Below are positions 37,183-45,676 of a DNA stretch of 64,000 bases, one piece after another. The position numbers and the translations under genes were made by a program. Source of the stretch: Streptomyces sp. NBRC 110611 (GTDB taxonomy: Bacteria; Actinomycetota; Actinomycetes; Streptomycetales; Streptomycetaceae); the NCBI RefSeq assembly GCF_001590865.1, contig NZ_BBUY01000002.1, positions 771,350-835,349 of the forward strand, given 5' to 3'. Position 1 is the first letter of the stretch; each line of letters starts with the position of its first letter. The notes under the pieces were generated by a model. The model did no database searches. It saw nothing but the letters and a program-made list of their open reading frames with translations, and was not told where the DNA came from.

Positions 37183-38979
37183 GTGGCCGGGCGCATCGAG
37201 GACTACGCACTTATCGGCGATATGCAGACCGCCGCTCTAGTGTGCCGGGACGGCACGGTCGACTGGCTGTGCCTGCCCCGCTTCGACTCACCGGCGGTCT
37301 TCGCGGGGCTGCTGGGCACGGAGGAGCACGGTTTCTGGCGGGTCGGGCCGGTCGACGGACCCGGACCGCGGCCGGCCGACCGCCGGCGCTACCGGGGCGA
37401 TTCGCTCGTCCTGGAATCCGAGTGGGACACCCCGCGCGGCACCGTCCGGGTGATCGACTTCATGCCGCCGCGCGACGGCGCGCCGCAGGTGATCCGCATC
37501 GTGGAGGGCGTCAGCGGGCGCGTCCCGGTGCGTTCGGAGCTGCGGATGCGGTTCGCGTACGGCTGGGTGGTGCCGTGGGTGCACAAGATCGACGGCCGTA
37601 CGGTCGCGGTCGCCGGCCCCGACTCGGTGTGGCTGGACACCGAGGCGGAGACGTACGGCAAGGACCTGACCACGTTCTCCGACGTCACCGTCTCGCCGGG
37701 CGAGCGGATCGCGTTCACCATCAGCTGGGAGCCCTCGCACAAGCAGCCGCCGGCCGTGGCGGACCCCGAGGGGGCGCTCGCGGCCACCGAGGAGTTCTGG
37801 CGCGAGTGGGTCGAGCACTGCACGTACCACGGCCCGTACCGCGACGCCGTGATCCGCTCCCTGATCACCCTCAAGGCGCTGACCTACGCCCCCACCGGCG
37901 GCATCGTCGCCGCACCGACCACCTCCCTGCCGGAGTGCATCGGCGGCGTCCGCAACTGGGACTACCGCTTCACCTGGCTGCGCGATGCCGCCATCACCCT
38001 GTCCTCCCTCCTGCGCACCGGCTACCGCGAAGAGGCGCGGGCCTGGCGGGAGTGGCTGCTGCGGGCGGTGGCCGGCGACCCGGACAACCTCCAGATCATG
38101 TACGGCATCGCCGGCGAACGGGAGTTGGGCGAGAACGAGCTCAACTGGCTTCCCGGGTACGAGAATTCGCAGCCCGTACGGGTCGGCAACGGCGCCGCCG
38201 GCCAGCTCCAGCTGGACGTCTACGGCGAGGTCATCGAGGCGCTGCACCTGGCGCACATGACCGGACTGTCCCGTAACGACTACGCCTCCCTCCTCCAGAT
38301 CAAGCTGATCCAGTGGGTGGAGAAGCACTGGGACGAGCCGGACGAGGGCATCTGGGAGGTCCGCGGTCCGCGCCGGCACTTCGTCCACTCCAAGATCATG
38401 ACCTGGGTGGCGGTGGACCGCACGGTCAAGCTGATCGAGTCCGGCGACGTCGACGGCCCGCTGGAGCGCTGGAAGGACCTGCGCGAGACGATCCACCGGG
38501 ACGTCTGCGAGAAGGGCTACGACAAGGAACGCAACACCTTCACCCAGTCCTACGGCTCGCGGGAGCTGGACGCCTCGCTGCTGCTGATCCCGCAGATGGG
38601 GTTCCTGCCGCCGGACGACAAGCGCGTCATCGGCACGATCGAGGCGATCCAGCGCGAACTGTCCACCGAGGACGGCTTCGTCCTGCGCTACCCGACCGCC
38701 GGCGAGGAGGAGGGCGTGGACGGCCTGCCCGGCGACGAGGGGGCGTTCCTGGCCTGCTCGTTCTGGCTCGCCGACGATCTGGCGATGATCGGCCGGGTGG
38801 ACGAGGCCCGCAAGCTCTTCGAGAAGCTGCTCTCGCTCCGCAACGACCTCGGCCTGCTGGCGGAGGAGTGGGATCCGGTGGCCAAACGCCAGGTGGGCAA
38901 CTTCCCGCAGGCGTTCAGCCACGTCCCGCTGATCGACACGGCACTGCGGCTGACGGCCAGCGGGGCGTACGGGGGGTAG
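37183..38979 (+). CDS. GH15 glycoside hydrolase (trehalase/glucoamylase-like)
   Basis: A 598-aa cytoplasmic GH15 enzyme. The N-terminal beta domain begins RIEDYALIGDMQTAALV and has DGTVDWLCLPRFDSP; the (alpha/alpha)6 barrel has WDYRFTWLRDAAITLSSL. The general acid is the Glu of GIWEVRG and the general base the Glu of LAEEWDP. The LACSFWLADDLA block is typical. Actinobacterial members of this type include trehalases, so trehalose cleavage is the best guess. GTG at 37183 follows GGGAG at 7 nt; ATG at 37147 would add 12 residues. It is divergent from pyrG and followed by a PucR regulator 77 nt downstream. Confidence 0.9.
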   Translation: MAGRIEDYALIGDMQTAALVCRDGTVDWLCLPRFDSPAVFAGLLGTEEHGFWRVGPVDGPGPRPADRRRYRGDSLVLESEWDTPRGTVRVIDFMPPRDGAPQVIRIVEGVSGRVPVRSELRMRFAYGWVVPWVHKIDGRTVAVAGPDSVWLDTEAETYGKDLTTFSDVTVSPGERIAFTISWEPSHKQPPAVADPEGALAATEEFWREWVEHCTYHGPYRDAVIRSLITLKALTYAPTGGIVAAPTTSLPECIGGVRNWDYRFTWLRDAAITLSSLLRTGYREEARAWREWLLRAVAGDPDNLQIMYGIAGERELGENELNWLPGYENSQPVRVGNGAAGQLQLDVYGEVIEALHLAHMTGLSRNDYASLLQIKLIQWVEKHWDEPDEGIWEVRGPRRHFVHSKIMTWVAVDRTVKLIESGDVDGPLERWKDLRETIHRDVCEKGYDKERNTFTQSYGSRELDASLLLIPQMGFLPPDDKRVIGTIEAIQRELSTEDGFVLRYPTAGEEEGVDGLPGDEGAFLACSFWLADDLAMIGRVDEARKLFEKLLSLRNDLGLLAEEWDPVAKRQVGNFPQAFSHVPLIDTALRLTASGAYGG

Positions 38980-39056
38980 AGCCGGGCGGCCGGGCCGGAG
39001 GGGGCAGTCCGGGTGGCGGCGCTCCGTTCGCCGGGCTCCGGGTACGGTTCCTCGCC

Positions 39057-40832
39057 ATGGGGCCGGAAGCGAAGGACAAGGACACGTACGGGGACGCCAC
39101 GGCGGCGCACACGGCGGTCGAAGCCGAGATCACGGTGCGCAGGGCGCTCGAGCTGCCCGCGCTGCGGCGCGGACTGCCGGAGGTGCTGGCCGGCCAGGAC
39201 CGGCTGGACCGTGCGGTGCGCTGGGTGCACGCGGGCGAGGTCCCACATATCGCCTCGCTGCTCAAGGGCGGCGAGCTGCTGCTGACCACCGGCCTAGGCC
39301 TGGGGTCCCGGCCGTCCGAGCAGCGTGCCTTCGTCCGGAAGCTCGCGGACCGCGAGATCGCCGCGCTCGTCGTGGAGCTGGGGTCGCGTTTCGCGGCACT
39401 GCCCCCGGCGCTGGTCGATGCCGCGCGGGACCGCGGTCTGCCCCTGATCCAGCTGCACCGCGAGGTCCCGTACGTCACGGTCACCGAGGCGATCCACACC
39501 GAGATCATCAACAGTCACTACGCCGTGCTGCGGCGCGCCGACGAGATCCTGCGGCGCTGCACCGACGTCCTGCTGCGCGGCGGCGGCGCCCCCGAGGTGC
39601 TGCGGCTGCTGGCCGCCTTCACGGGCAACCCCCTCTGCCTGGAGGCCCCCGACGGCAGCCCCCTGTACGCCGCGGGCCCGGGCACCGGCGGCGAGGGCGG
39701 GGACGGCGGCGACGGCGAGGGCGGGCCCGCGGACGCCGACCCGCTGCTGGCCTGGGAGGGCCTGCGCGACACCGGTGTACGCATCGACGTCCCGAGCGGA
39801 GGCCACGGCTCCGACGCGGTCCGGGCCCGGCTCGTCCTGCTGCCCGTCCACGGCCCCGTCGCACCGGTGCACCGGATCGCCGCCGAACGGGCCGCCGACC
39901 TGCTCGCCGTGGTGCTGCTCCAGTCCCGGCAGGAGGAGGTGCTCGCCGCCCGGGGCCGCGGTGACTTCCTCGCCGACCTGGCCGAGGGCCGGATCTCCGC
40001 GGCCGAAGCACCGGCCCAGGCCCGTCTGCTGGGCTTCCGTCCCGGACCGGAACCGGTCGTACTGCCGGTGGTCATGCGGCTGCCCGCCGGCCTCCCCACC
40101 CCGGGCAGCTGGGCCCTGCTCGCCCAGACGCTGCGCGAGGAACTCGCCGCTGCCGGAGTGCCGGTGCTGCTCGGCGTACGCCCTGTGGAGGGCCGGGTTC
40201 CCCTGCTGGTCGCGCTGCGCGCCGACCAGAACCGCCCCACCCTCACCGACCGCACCAGCCTCGCCGAACGCACCGCGCTCACCGACCGCACCGCGCTTGC
40301 CGACCGGACCACGCTCGCCGACCGGATCGCCGAGGCGCTGCGCGCCGGAGTGGTCCGCGCGAGCCTGGACCGGCCGGCCGCGCACCGCCCGGTGGTCGTC
40401 GTCGGTGCGGCGGGCGACTGGACGGCGGCGGGCCCCGGCCTGCGGCACGCGGCGGAGGCGACCGCCGCGGCCCAGGGCCTGCCGGAACAACCGTGGTACG
40501 ACGCCCGCCGGCTGGACATCGAGCTGCTCCTGTGGCGGATGCGCGAACACGGCGAGCAGAACACGCTCACCGACTTCGTGGCACGCGCCCTCGGCCCCCT
40601 GCTCGCCCACGACCGCGGCGCCCGCCAGCCGCTGCTGCCCACGCTGGAGGCCTACTTGGCGAGCGCGGGCCGCAAGGCCGAGACCGCCCGCGACCTGAAC
40701 GTCAACCGCCAGACGCTCTACGACCGGCTGGCCCGCATCGCCCAGCTCCTCGGCACGGACCTCGACGACCCGCAGACGGTCCTGAGCCTCCGCCTGGCCC
40801 TGCGCGCCAGACGCCACACGAACAATCCATAA
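39057..40832 (+). CDS. PucR-family transcriptional regulator
   Basis: A 591-aa regulator of the PucR family. The N-terminal PucR domain (about 22-150, LPEVLAGQDRLDRAVRWVHAGEV) senses small molecules; a GAF-like central part follows and the C-terminal HTH is TARDLNVNRQTLYDRLARIAQLL. The linker carries five hexads of the Leu-X-(Asp/Glu)-Arg-Thr/Ile-X type (40242-40331). The ATG at 39057 lies 7-9 nt after a TACGGT box, so the transcript may be leaderless. PucR proteins often control purine or amino-acid degradation, but no such genes are adjacent. Confidence 0.88.
   Translation: MGPEAKDKDTYGDATAAHTAVEAEITVRRALELPALRRGLPEVLAGQDRLDRAVRWVHAGEVPHIASLLKGGELLLTTGLGLGSRPSEQRAFVRKLADREIAALVVELGSRFAALPPALVDAARDRGLPLIQLHREVPYVTVTEAIHTEIINSHYAVLRRADEILRRCTDVLLRGGGAPEVLRLLAAFTGNPLCLEAPDGSPLYAAGPGTGGEGGDGGDGEGGPADADPLLAWEGLRDTGVRIDVPSGGHGSDAVRARLVLLPVHGPVAPVHRIAAERAADLLAVVLLQSRQEEVLAARGRGDFLADLAEGRISAAEAPAQARLLGFRPGPEPVVLPVVMRLPAGLPTPGSWALLAQTLREELAAAGVPVLLGVRPVEGRVPLLVALRADQNRPTLTDRTSLAERTALTDRTALADRTTLADRIAEALRAGVVRASLDRPAAHRPVVVVGAAGDWTAAGPGLRHAAEATAAAQGLPEQPWYDARRLDIELLLWRMREHGEQNTLTDFVARALGPLLAHDRGARQPLLPTLEAYLASAGRKAETARDLNVNRQTLYDRLARIAQLLGTDLDDPQTVLSLRLALRARRHTNNP
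40242..40331 (+). repeat. 18-bp repeat in PucR linker, 5 copies
   Basis: Five 18-bp units encode LTDRTS, LAERTA, LTDRTA, LADRTT and LADRIA. The repeat is in frame and would form a charged helix between the sensor and HTH parts. Confidence 0.8.
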
Positions 40833-40914
40833 CGGGGGCCGCCCCGGCCGTACATGCCCACGCCGCCCCGCGTCGAGGGCCCGCGGGGTCCCGTAGCTGA
40901 GGGCTCCGTGGGAT

Positions 40915-40999
40915 CCCGTAAGGGTCGGTCGAACAGATCCCCTAAGGGATACGAGGGCCCCCTGCGGGGCCACAACCGGCCGGGGCCGGGCGGTATTCC
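40915..40999. repeat. Dispersed 85-bp element, copy B
   Basis: Matches 28241-28325 over 85 bp without gaps (72 identical). The identical 24-nt block is at 40926-40949 and the GC hairpin ggcccc/ggggcc at 40956-40961 with 40966-40971. It lies between the convergent PucR and GT4 genes and, like copy A, is followed directly by short tandem repeats. Confidence 0.85.
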
Positions 41000-41054
41000 C
41001 GGCAGTCGGCCGCAATTCCCGGCTGCCGGCCCTAATTCCCGACTGACGGCCGCA
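40995..41054. repeat. 20-bp tandem repeat, 3 copies, next to element copy B
   Basis: Units at 40995-41014, 41015-41034 and 41035-41054 start attcccg and are about 75-85% alike. The first unit begins with the last bases of the 85-bp element. Confidence 0.85.
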
Positions 41055-41103
41055 CAACGGACGGGGAAGGCGGGTCCAGGCCCGGGGTCTGTCCCATGGA
41101 GCG

Positions 41104-41141
41104 TGGCCGGGCCGTTGGGGCATGGCCGGGCCGTTGGGGCG
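41104..41141. repeat. 19-bp tandem duplication near the GT4 stop codon
   Basis: tggccgggccgttggggca (41104-41122) is repeated at 41123-41141 with one change, with a partial third unit after it. A 7-bp stem gggcggg/cccgccc (41143-41149, 41156-41162) follows and could be the GT4 terminator. Confidence 0.8.
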
Positions 41142-41175
41142 TGGGCGGGCCGTGACCCGCCCCATGGGGCAGAAC

Positions 41176-42351
41176 CTAGAAGTGCTGGATCGGCTGGATC
41201 GGCTCCGTCAACTCGTCGTACACGCTGAGGACCTGGGTCACGGTGTCGTTCTCGGTCGGCCAGCCGGCCGCCTGGGTGCGGCCCGCCGCGGCGAGCGCGT
41301 CCCGGCGTGCCGGGTCGGCGAGCAGGGCGAGGACGGTACGGGCCAAGGTGGCGGCGTCCCCGTAGCGGACCAGTTCCGCGGCCCGGCCGACGAGTTCGCG
41401 GGTGCCTCCGGTGTCGGTGGCGACCAGCGGCACCCCGGCCCGCAGCGCCTCCTGGGCGATCAGCGAACGCGCTTCCCACCTGCTGGGCAGCACCACCAGG
41501 TCGGCGGCGGCCAGGAGTTCGGGTACGTCGTCACGGCGGCCGAGCAGCTGGACGGGCAGCCGTTCCAGGTCGATCCGCCGCTGCAACGCGGCCCGCCGGC
41601 CGCCCTCCCCCGCGATGGCGACCAGCGGCTGTGGGTCGAGCGCGCACCAGGCGTGCGCCGCGTCCAGCAGCAGGTCGTGCCCCTGGCTCGGGTCGAGCCG
41701 GCCGACCGCGAGCAGCAACGGGCGGTCCACCGCGCCCAGTTCGGCCCGCTCCTTGTGACGCGTCCGGTCCTGCTCCTCGGGCTCGGCCCCGGTACCGGTC
41801 CCGGACCGGGGCCGCGGAATCGCCACCGGTGCCAGCCGGGCGTCCCGGGCGCCGCGTTCGCGCGCCCGGTCCACGAGGTCGGAACAGGCCCCCAGGACAA
41901 CGGCGGCGGCCCGCGCCACCCTCCGCTCCATCAGATGCACCAGCCCGGCCCGTGCCCCCTCGGTGTGCGCCTTCGTGTGCCAGGTCATGACCAGGGGGAC
42001 CCGCCGCCCTCCCCTGGGGGGACGCAGTCCGCGCAGCGCCGTCGAGGCGCGCAGACCGGCCCGCAGACCGTGCGCGTGGACCAGGTCGGCGTCCCAGCAG
42101 GCGCTGCGCAGCACGGCCACGCTCGCCGGGTCCGCCCGGGGCGGGACGTGCACGAACCGCGCGCCCGCACCGGTGAAGTCGTACGCCGCCTCGGCCTCCG
42201 GTGTGGCGCAGACGGTCACCCGTACCCCGCGGGCGACCAGCCCTTCGGCCAGCGAGCGGACGTGTGCCGCACTGCCCGCGCTGCCGTGCCCCAGCACCTG
42301 GACCGTGCGCAGCGGCGACAGCCCGTGCGTCGAGGTCGGGGTACTGATCAC
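41176..42351 (-). CDS. GT4-family glycosyltransferase
   Basis: A 391-aa GT-B glycosyltransferase of family 4. The N-terminal domain begins RTVQVLGHGSAGSAAHVRSLAEGL and has DADLVHAHGLRAGL; the C-terminal donor domain has LLLAVGRLDPSQGHDLLLDA and the signature PSRWEARSLIAQEALRAGVPLVATDTGG (nucleotide-sugar binding, with a Glu after the Arg). Sugar and acceptor are unknown. The GTG at 42351 follows CAGGAG at 11 nt; ATG at 42411 is possible and would add 20 residues. The C-terminus PIQPIQHF comes from a 9-bp duplication. It lies upstream of, and convergent with, the PucR gene. Confidence 0.88.
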   Translation of the reverse strand: MISTPTSTHGLSPLRTVQVLGHGSAGSAAHVRSLAEGLVARGVRVTVCATPEAEAAYDFTGAGARFVHVPPRADPASVAVLRSACWDADLVHAHGLRAGLRASTALRGLRPPRGGRRVPLVMTWHTKAHTEGARAGLVHLMERRVARAAAVVLGACSDLVDRARERGARDARLAPVAIPRPRSGTGTGAEPEEQDRTRHKERAELGAVDRPLLLAVGRLDPSQGHDLLLDAAHAWCALDPQPLVAIAGEGGRRAALQRRIDLERLPVQLLGRRDDVPELLAAADLVVLPSRWEARSLIAQEALRAGVPLVATDTGGTRELVGRAAELVRYGDAATLARTVLALLADPARRDALAAAGRTQAAGWPTENDTVTQVLSVYDELTEPIQPIQHF

Positions 42352-42741
42352 GTGGTGGGGACTCCTGAGTCGGGAGGAGCGGACCGTACCGGGAGGTCGG
42401 TCCGCTGACATCGGACTACGGGGCACTGCGGGTGCGGCACGGCCGGCCGGACGGCCGTCCACCCGCCCGGTATACGAGCGCGAGTACGGGCACGGCGAGC
42501 CCGCCCGGAACTGCGCACCGCGCCCCAGGATGCCAGCCCGGCGGCGCCAATTCGGCATCGTTCGCACGCTGTTCCGGTGGGAAGTCTCACTCCAGCGCCC
42601 ACCGGATCACCCACATGGGCGACAAACCGCCCGCGCAGGCGAACGGTCCCTACGGGTGATCCAGCCCCCGGAGCGCGCCCGCCGGGGCCCCGCGGGGCGC
42701 GTACGCCGTTGCCCGGGCCATGCCCGACTACAGGCCCGCCC
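42352..42741. other. Intergenic region between GT4 and MraY-like genes
   Basis: 390 nt with no gene; holds the GT4 promoter. Nothing recognised. Confidence 0.4.
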
Positions 42742-43536
42742 TCAGAGCCCTGCGGCCGCCGCCGCCCGGCTCACCCGGTCCCCCACCGCCGCGGCGGCGA
42801 CCAGACCGGCGGCGTGGGCGGCCAGCCCGGTACTGCGGTTCGCCACAACGACGGCAAGGCCGAGGGCCGCGCCCAGCGCATGCGCCCCGGCATCCCCGAG
42901 CATCGTGCGCTCCCCCAGATCGTCGCCGACGACGGCGGCCACGGCCCCGATGGGCGCGGCGGACAGCGGCCCGGCCGGTCCGCGCCGCAGCAGTCCGGGC
43001 GCGCCGAGGGCCAGTACGGCACCGGCCGCCCGGCCCGGGCGTACGTCCAGGAGGTTCACCAGGTGCGCGGAGCCCGCGATCACCACGCCGGCCAGCAGCT
43101 TGTCGGCCGGGCGCTCCTGGAGGAGAGCGCCGGCCGCCAGCCCGGCGGCGCCGATCCCGAAGAGCTTCACCGCCCCACTGGTGACCTCACGGTCCCGCAG
43201 CGCCGAGAGGTGCGCCCGGAAGCCGCGCCGGGGGTCACCCGCGCCGCAGACGTCGTCGTACGCCCCGCAGACCCCGGCGGCCAGCACGGCCAGCGCCGTC
43301 GCGGTCCGGGTCCGGGCGGGCAGCCCGGGGGCGGTGGCGGCGGCGAGCGCGGTACCGGCGGCCGTGGCGAGCCCGGCGTGCAGATGTACGGTCCGGCCGG
43401 AGTGGTTCCGGCGCTCCCACCGGACGGCGCCGCCCGGCGGCCGGCTTCTCAGCGCCGTGTACGCGGCCCGGGTCACCGCTGCCGCACCGAGCAGCGCCGT
43501 GCCCCGTCCCCGCGCCTTGCCGCCGCCTGCCGCCAT
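42742..43536 (-). CDS. MraY/WecA-like polytopic membrane protein (divergent)
   Basis: A 264-aa membrane protein with about seven hydrophobic segments. Sequence blocks recall polyprenyl-phosphate phosphoglycosyl transferases of the MraY/WecA group: CGAYDDVCG (the Asp-Asp pair), HLVNLLDVRPGRAAG (Asn and Asp of the N-LD-RPGR block) and TMLGDAGAHALGAALG. It is shorter than true MraY (about 360 aa) and lacks the C-terminal HHH-type motif, so it may be a divergent or inactive relative. The ATG at 43536 follows GGGAGGGAG. It is 102 nt downstream of recN on the same strand. Product name is a resemblance, not a confirmed function. Confidence 0.6.
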   Translation of the reverse strand: MAAGGGKARGRGTALLGAAAVTRAAYTALRSRPPGGAVRWERRNHSGRTVHLHAGLATAAGTALAAATAPGLPARTRTATALAVLAAGVCGAYDDVCGAGDPRRGFRAHLSALRDREVTSGAVKLFGIGAAGLAAGALLQERPADKLLAGVVIAGSAHLVNLLDVRPGRAAGAVLALGAPGLLRRGPAGPLSAAPIGAVAAVVGDDLGERTMLGDAGAHALGAALGLAVVVANRSTGLAAHAAGLVAAAAVGDRVSRAAAAAGL

Positions 43537-43637
43537 GTCCCGCTCCCTCCCGTTCCGCCCGGCCCCCACCGCACCCCGCACACCCCCACCCCGCAGGGCT
43601 GTACCTGAACCTGCGGAGCTGCACCCTGAAGACGGTG

Positions 43638-45404
43638 CTAGCCGCCCGTACGGGCCGTCTCCAGCAGTTCCTCCGCGTGTGCGCGGGCCGTTTCGGAGTC
43701 CTCCTGGCCGGCCAGCATGCGGGAGAGTTCGCGGACCCGCTCCTCGCCCTCCAGGACGGTGACACCGCTCCTGGTGACCGATCCGTCGTGGGTCTTCGCC
43801 ACCAGCAGCTGCCGGTCCGCGAACGCCGCGACCTGCGGAAGGTGGGTGACGACCACGACCTGCGCCGACTTGGCGAGCCTGGCCAGCCGCCGGCCGACCT
43901 CGACGGCCGCCTTGCCGCCGACGCCCGCGTCGACCTCGTCGAAGAGGTACGTCGGTACGGGGTCGGAGCCGGCGAAGACGACTTCGACGGCGAGCATCAC
44001 CCGGGAGAGCTCGCCCCCGGACGCGCCCTTGGCGATCGGGCGGGGCGGTGCGCCCGGGTGCGGGGCCAGCAGGAGCTCGACCTCGTCGGCACCGGCCGGG
44101 CCGTAGGCCACGGTGCGGCCGCCGACCTCGATGCCGTCGGCGTCCTCGGGCACCTCGGTCTGGCGGATCTCGACGGTCACCCGGGCGTGCGGCATGGCCA
44201 GTTCGGCGAGTTCGGCGGTGACCGCGTCCGCGAAACGCTTCGCCGAGTCGGTGCGGGCGTCGGTCAAGGCCTGTGCCAGCCCGCCGAGTTCGGTGCGCAG
44301 CGCGTCCCGTTCGGCGGTCAGCTCGCCGATCCGGTCGTCGTCGCCGTCCAGTTCGGCGAGCCGGGCGGCGCTCCGCTCGGACCACGCCAGTACGGCCGCG
44401 ATGTCCTTGCCGTACTCGCCGTGCTCTCCGTACTCGCCGTACTTACGGGTCAGGTGGTTCAGGGCGGCGCGGCGCTCCTCGACCGCGGCGAGCCGCAGCG
44501 GGTCGGACTCCAGGTTGTCGGCGTAGCCGGCGAGCTCGCCCGCCACGTCCGCCATCAGGATGCCGATCTCGCCGAGCCGGTCGGACAGTGCGGCGAGCTC
44601 CTGGTCGTGGCCGCGTACCGCCTCCAGCGCACGGTGTGCGCCGGCGACCAGGGTGGTGCCGTCGACGCCCTCGGGGTCCTCGGGGTTGCCGGCCAGCGCG
44701 GTGTGCGCGGCGGTGGCGGCGGAGGCGAGGGCCTCGGCGTGGCCGAGCCGCTCGGCCTCGGCGGCCAGTTCGGCGTCCTCGCCGGGCTGGGGCTCGACCG
44801 CGGCGATCTCGTCGAGGCCGAAGCGCAGCAGATCGGCTTCCTGGGAGCGCTCACGGGCCCGGGTGATCAACTCGTCCAGCTCGGCGGTGACGGCGCGCAG
44901 CCGGCGGTGGGCGGCGGTGTACCCGGCGAGCGGCACGGTCACCGCGTCCCCGGCGTAACGGTCCAGGGCCTGGCGCTGGCGGGCCGGCCGCAGCAGGCCC
45001 TGCTGGTCGGTCTGGCCGTGGACGGCGACCAGGTCGTCGGCCAACTCCCCCAGCAGGCCGACCGGTACGGAGCGGCCGCCGACGTGGGCGCGCGAGCGGC
45101 CTTCGGCGGAGACGGTGCGGCTGATCAGCAGTGCGCCGTCGTCCAGCTCGGCGCCCGCCTCCTCGGCACGTATCGCGGCGGGGGTCCGGGGGCCGACGCC
45201 GATCCTGCCCTCCACGACCGCCGATTTGGCGCCGATCCGCACCAGGGCGGGGTCGGCGCGCCCGCCGAGCAGCAGGCCGAGGCTGGTGACGACCATGGTC
45301 TTGCCGGCGCCCGTCTCGCCGGTCACCGCCGTGAAGCCGGGGGACAGCTCGACTACGGCGTCGTCAATGACGCCCAGGGACCGGATCCGCATCTCCTCCA
45401 ACAC
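43638..45404 (-). CDS. recN: DNA repair protein RecN
   Basis: A 588-aa SMC-like ATPase for double-strand-break repair. The N-terminal Walker A is TGETGAGKTMVVTSL, followed by coiled-coil arms and VHGQTDQQGLL; the C-terminal half has the ABC signature GASGGELSRVML, Walker B TYLFDEVDAGVGG and VVTHLPQVAAFADR. A small EYGEHGEYGKD repeat interrupts the coiled coil. The GTG at 45404 has AAGG at 8 nt; ATG at 45392 has a GGAGGAG too close to it. It is followed by MraY-like and GT4 genes. The nadK-recN order matches Mycobacterium. Confidence 0.96.
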   Translation of the reverse strand: MLEEMRIRSLGVIDDAVVELSPGFTAVTGETGAGKTMVVTSLGLLLGGRADPALVRIGAKSAVVEGRIGVGPRTPAAIRAEEAGAELDDGALLISRTVSAEGRSRAHVGGRSVPVGLLGELADDLVAVHGQTDQQGLLRPARQRQALDRYAGDAVTVPLAGYTAAHRRLRAVTAELDELITRARERSQEADLLRFGLDEIAAVEPQPGEDAELAAEAERLGHAEALASAATAAHTALAGNPEDPEGVDGTTLVAGAHRALEAVRGHDQELAALSDRLGEIGILMADVAGELAGYADNLESDPLRLAAVEERRAALNHLTRKYGEYGEHGEYGKDIAAVLAWSERSAARLAELDGDDDRIGELTAERDALRTELGGLAQALTDARTDSAKRFADAVTAELAELAMPHARVTVEIRQTEVPEDADGIEVGGRTVAYGPAGADEVELLLAPHPGAPPRPIAKGASGGELSRVMLAVEVVFAGSDPVPTYLFDEVDAGVGGKAAVEVGRRLARLAKSAQVVVVTHLPQVAAFADRQLLVAKTHDGSVTRSGVTVLEGEERVRELSRMLAGQEDSETARAHAEELLETARTGG

Positions 45405-45500
45405 GGGTATGACCTTACGAGGTCCCGGGGGCGCCCCGCGACGGCCTCCCCCGTCTCATCCTTCCCCACCCCGTGGACCAGCGCTTTCGGAATTCCCCGC

Positions 45501-45598
45501 GAAGAAGATCGAAGATTCAAGTGCCGCACGAAGAAGATCGAAGGAGACCGACGAAGATCCACTTACCGCGTGACGAAACTCCGGAGAAGATCCACTGT
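45501..45598. repeat. Cluster of GAAGATC-type direct repeats upstream of recN
   Basis: cgaagaagatcgaag occurs at 45501-45515 and 45530-45544, and gaagatccact at 45554-45564 and 45588-45598. The block is AT-richer than its surroundings and lies in the 272-nt gap between nadK and recN. It could be a regulator-binding array. Confidence 0.75.
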
Positions 45599-45676
45599 CG
45601 CTCGGCCGACATGCCGGTGCACCACCATCGGAGCCGGTGCACCGGGCAAGCGAATCTAGAGCCTGTCCGATGGGTC

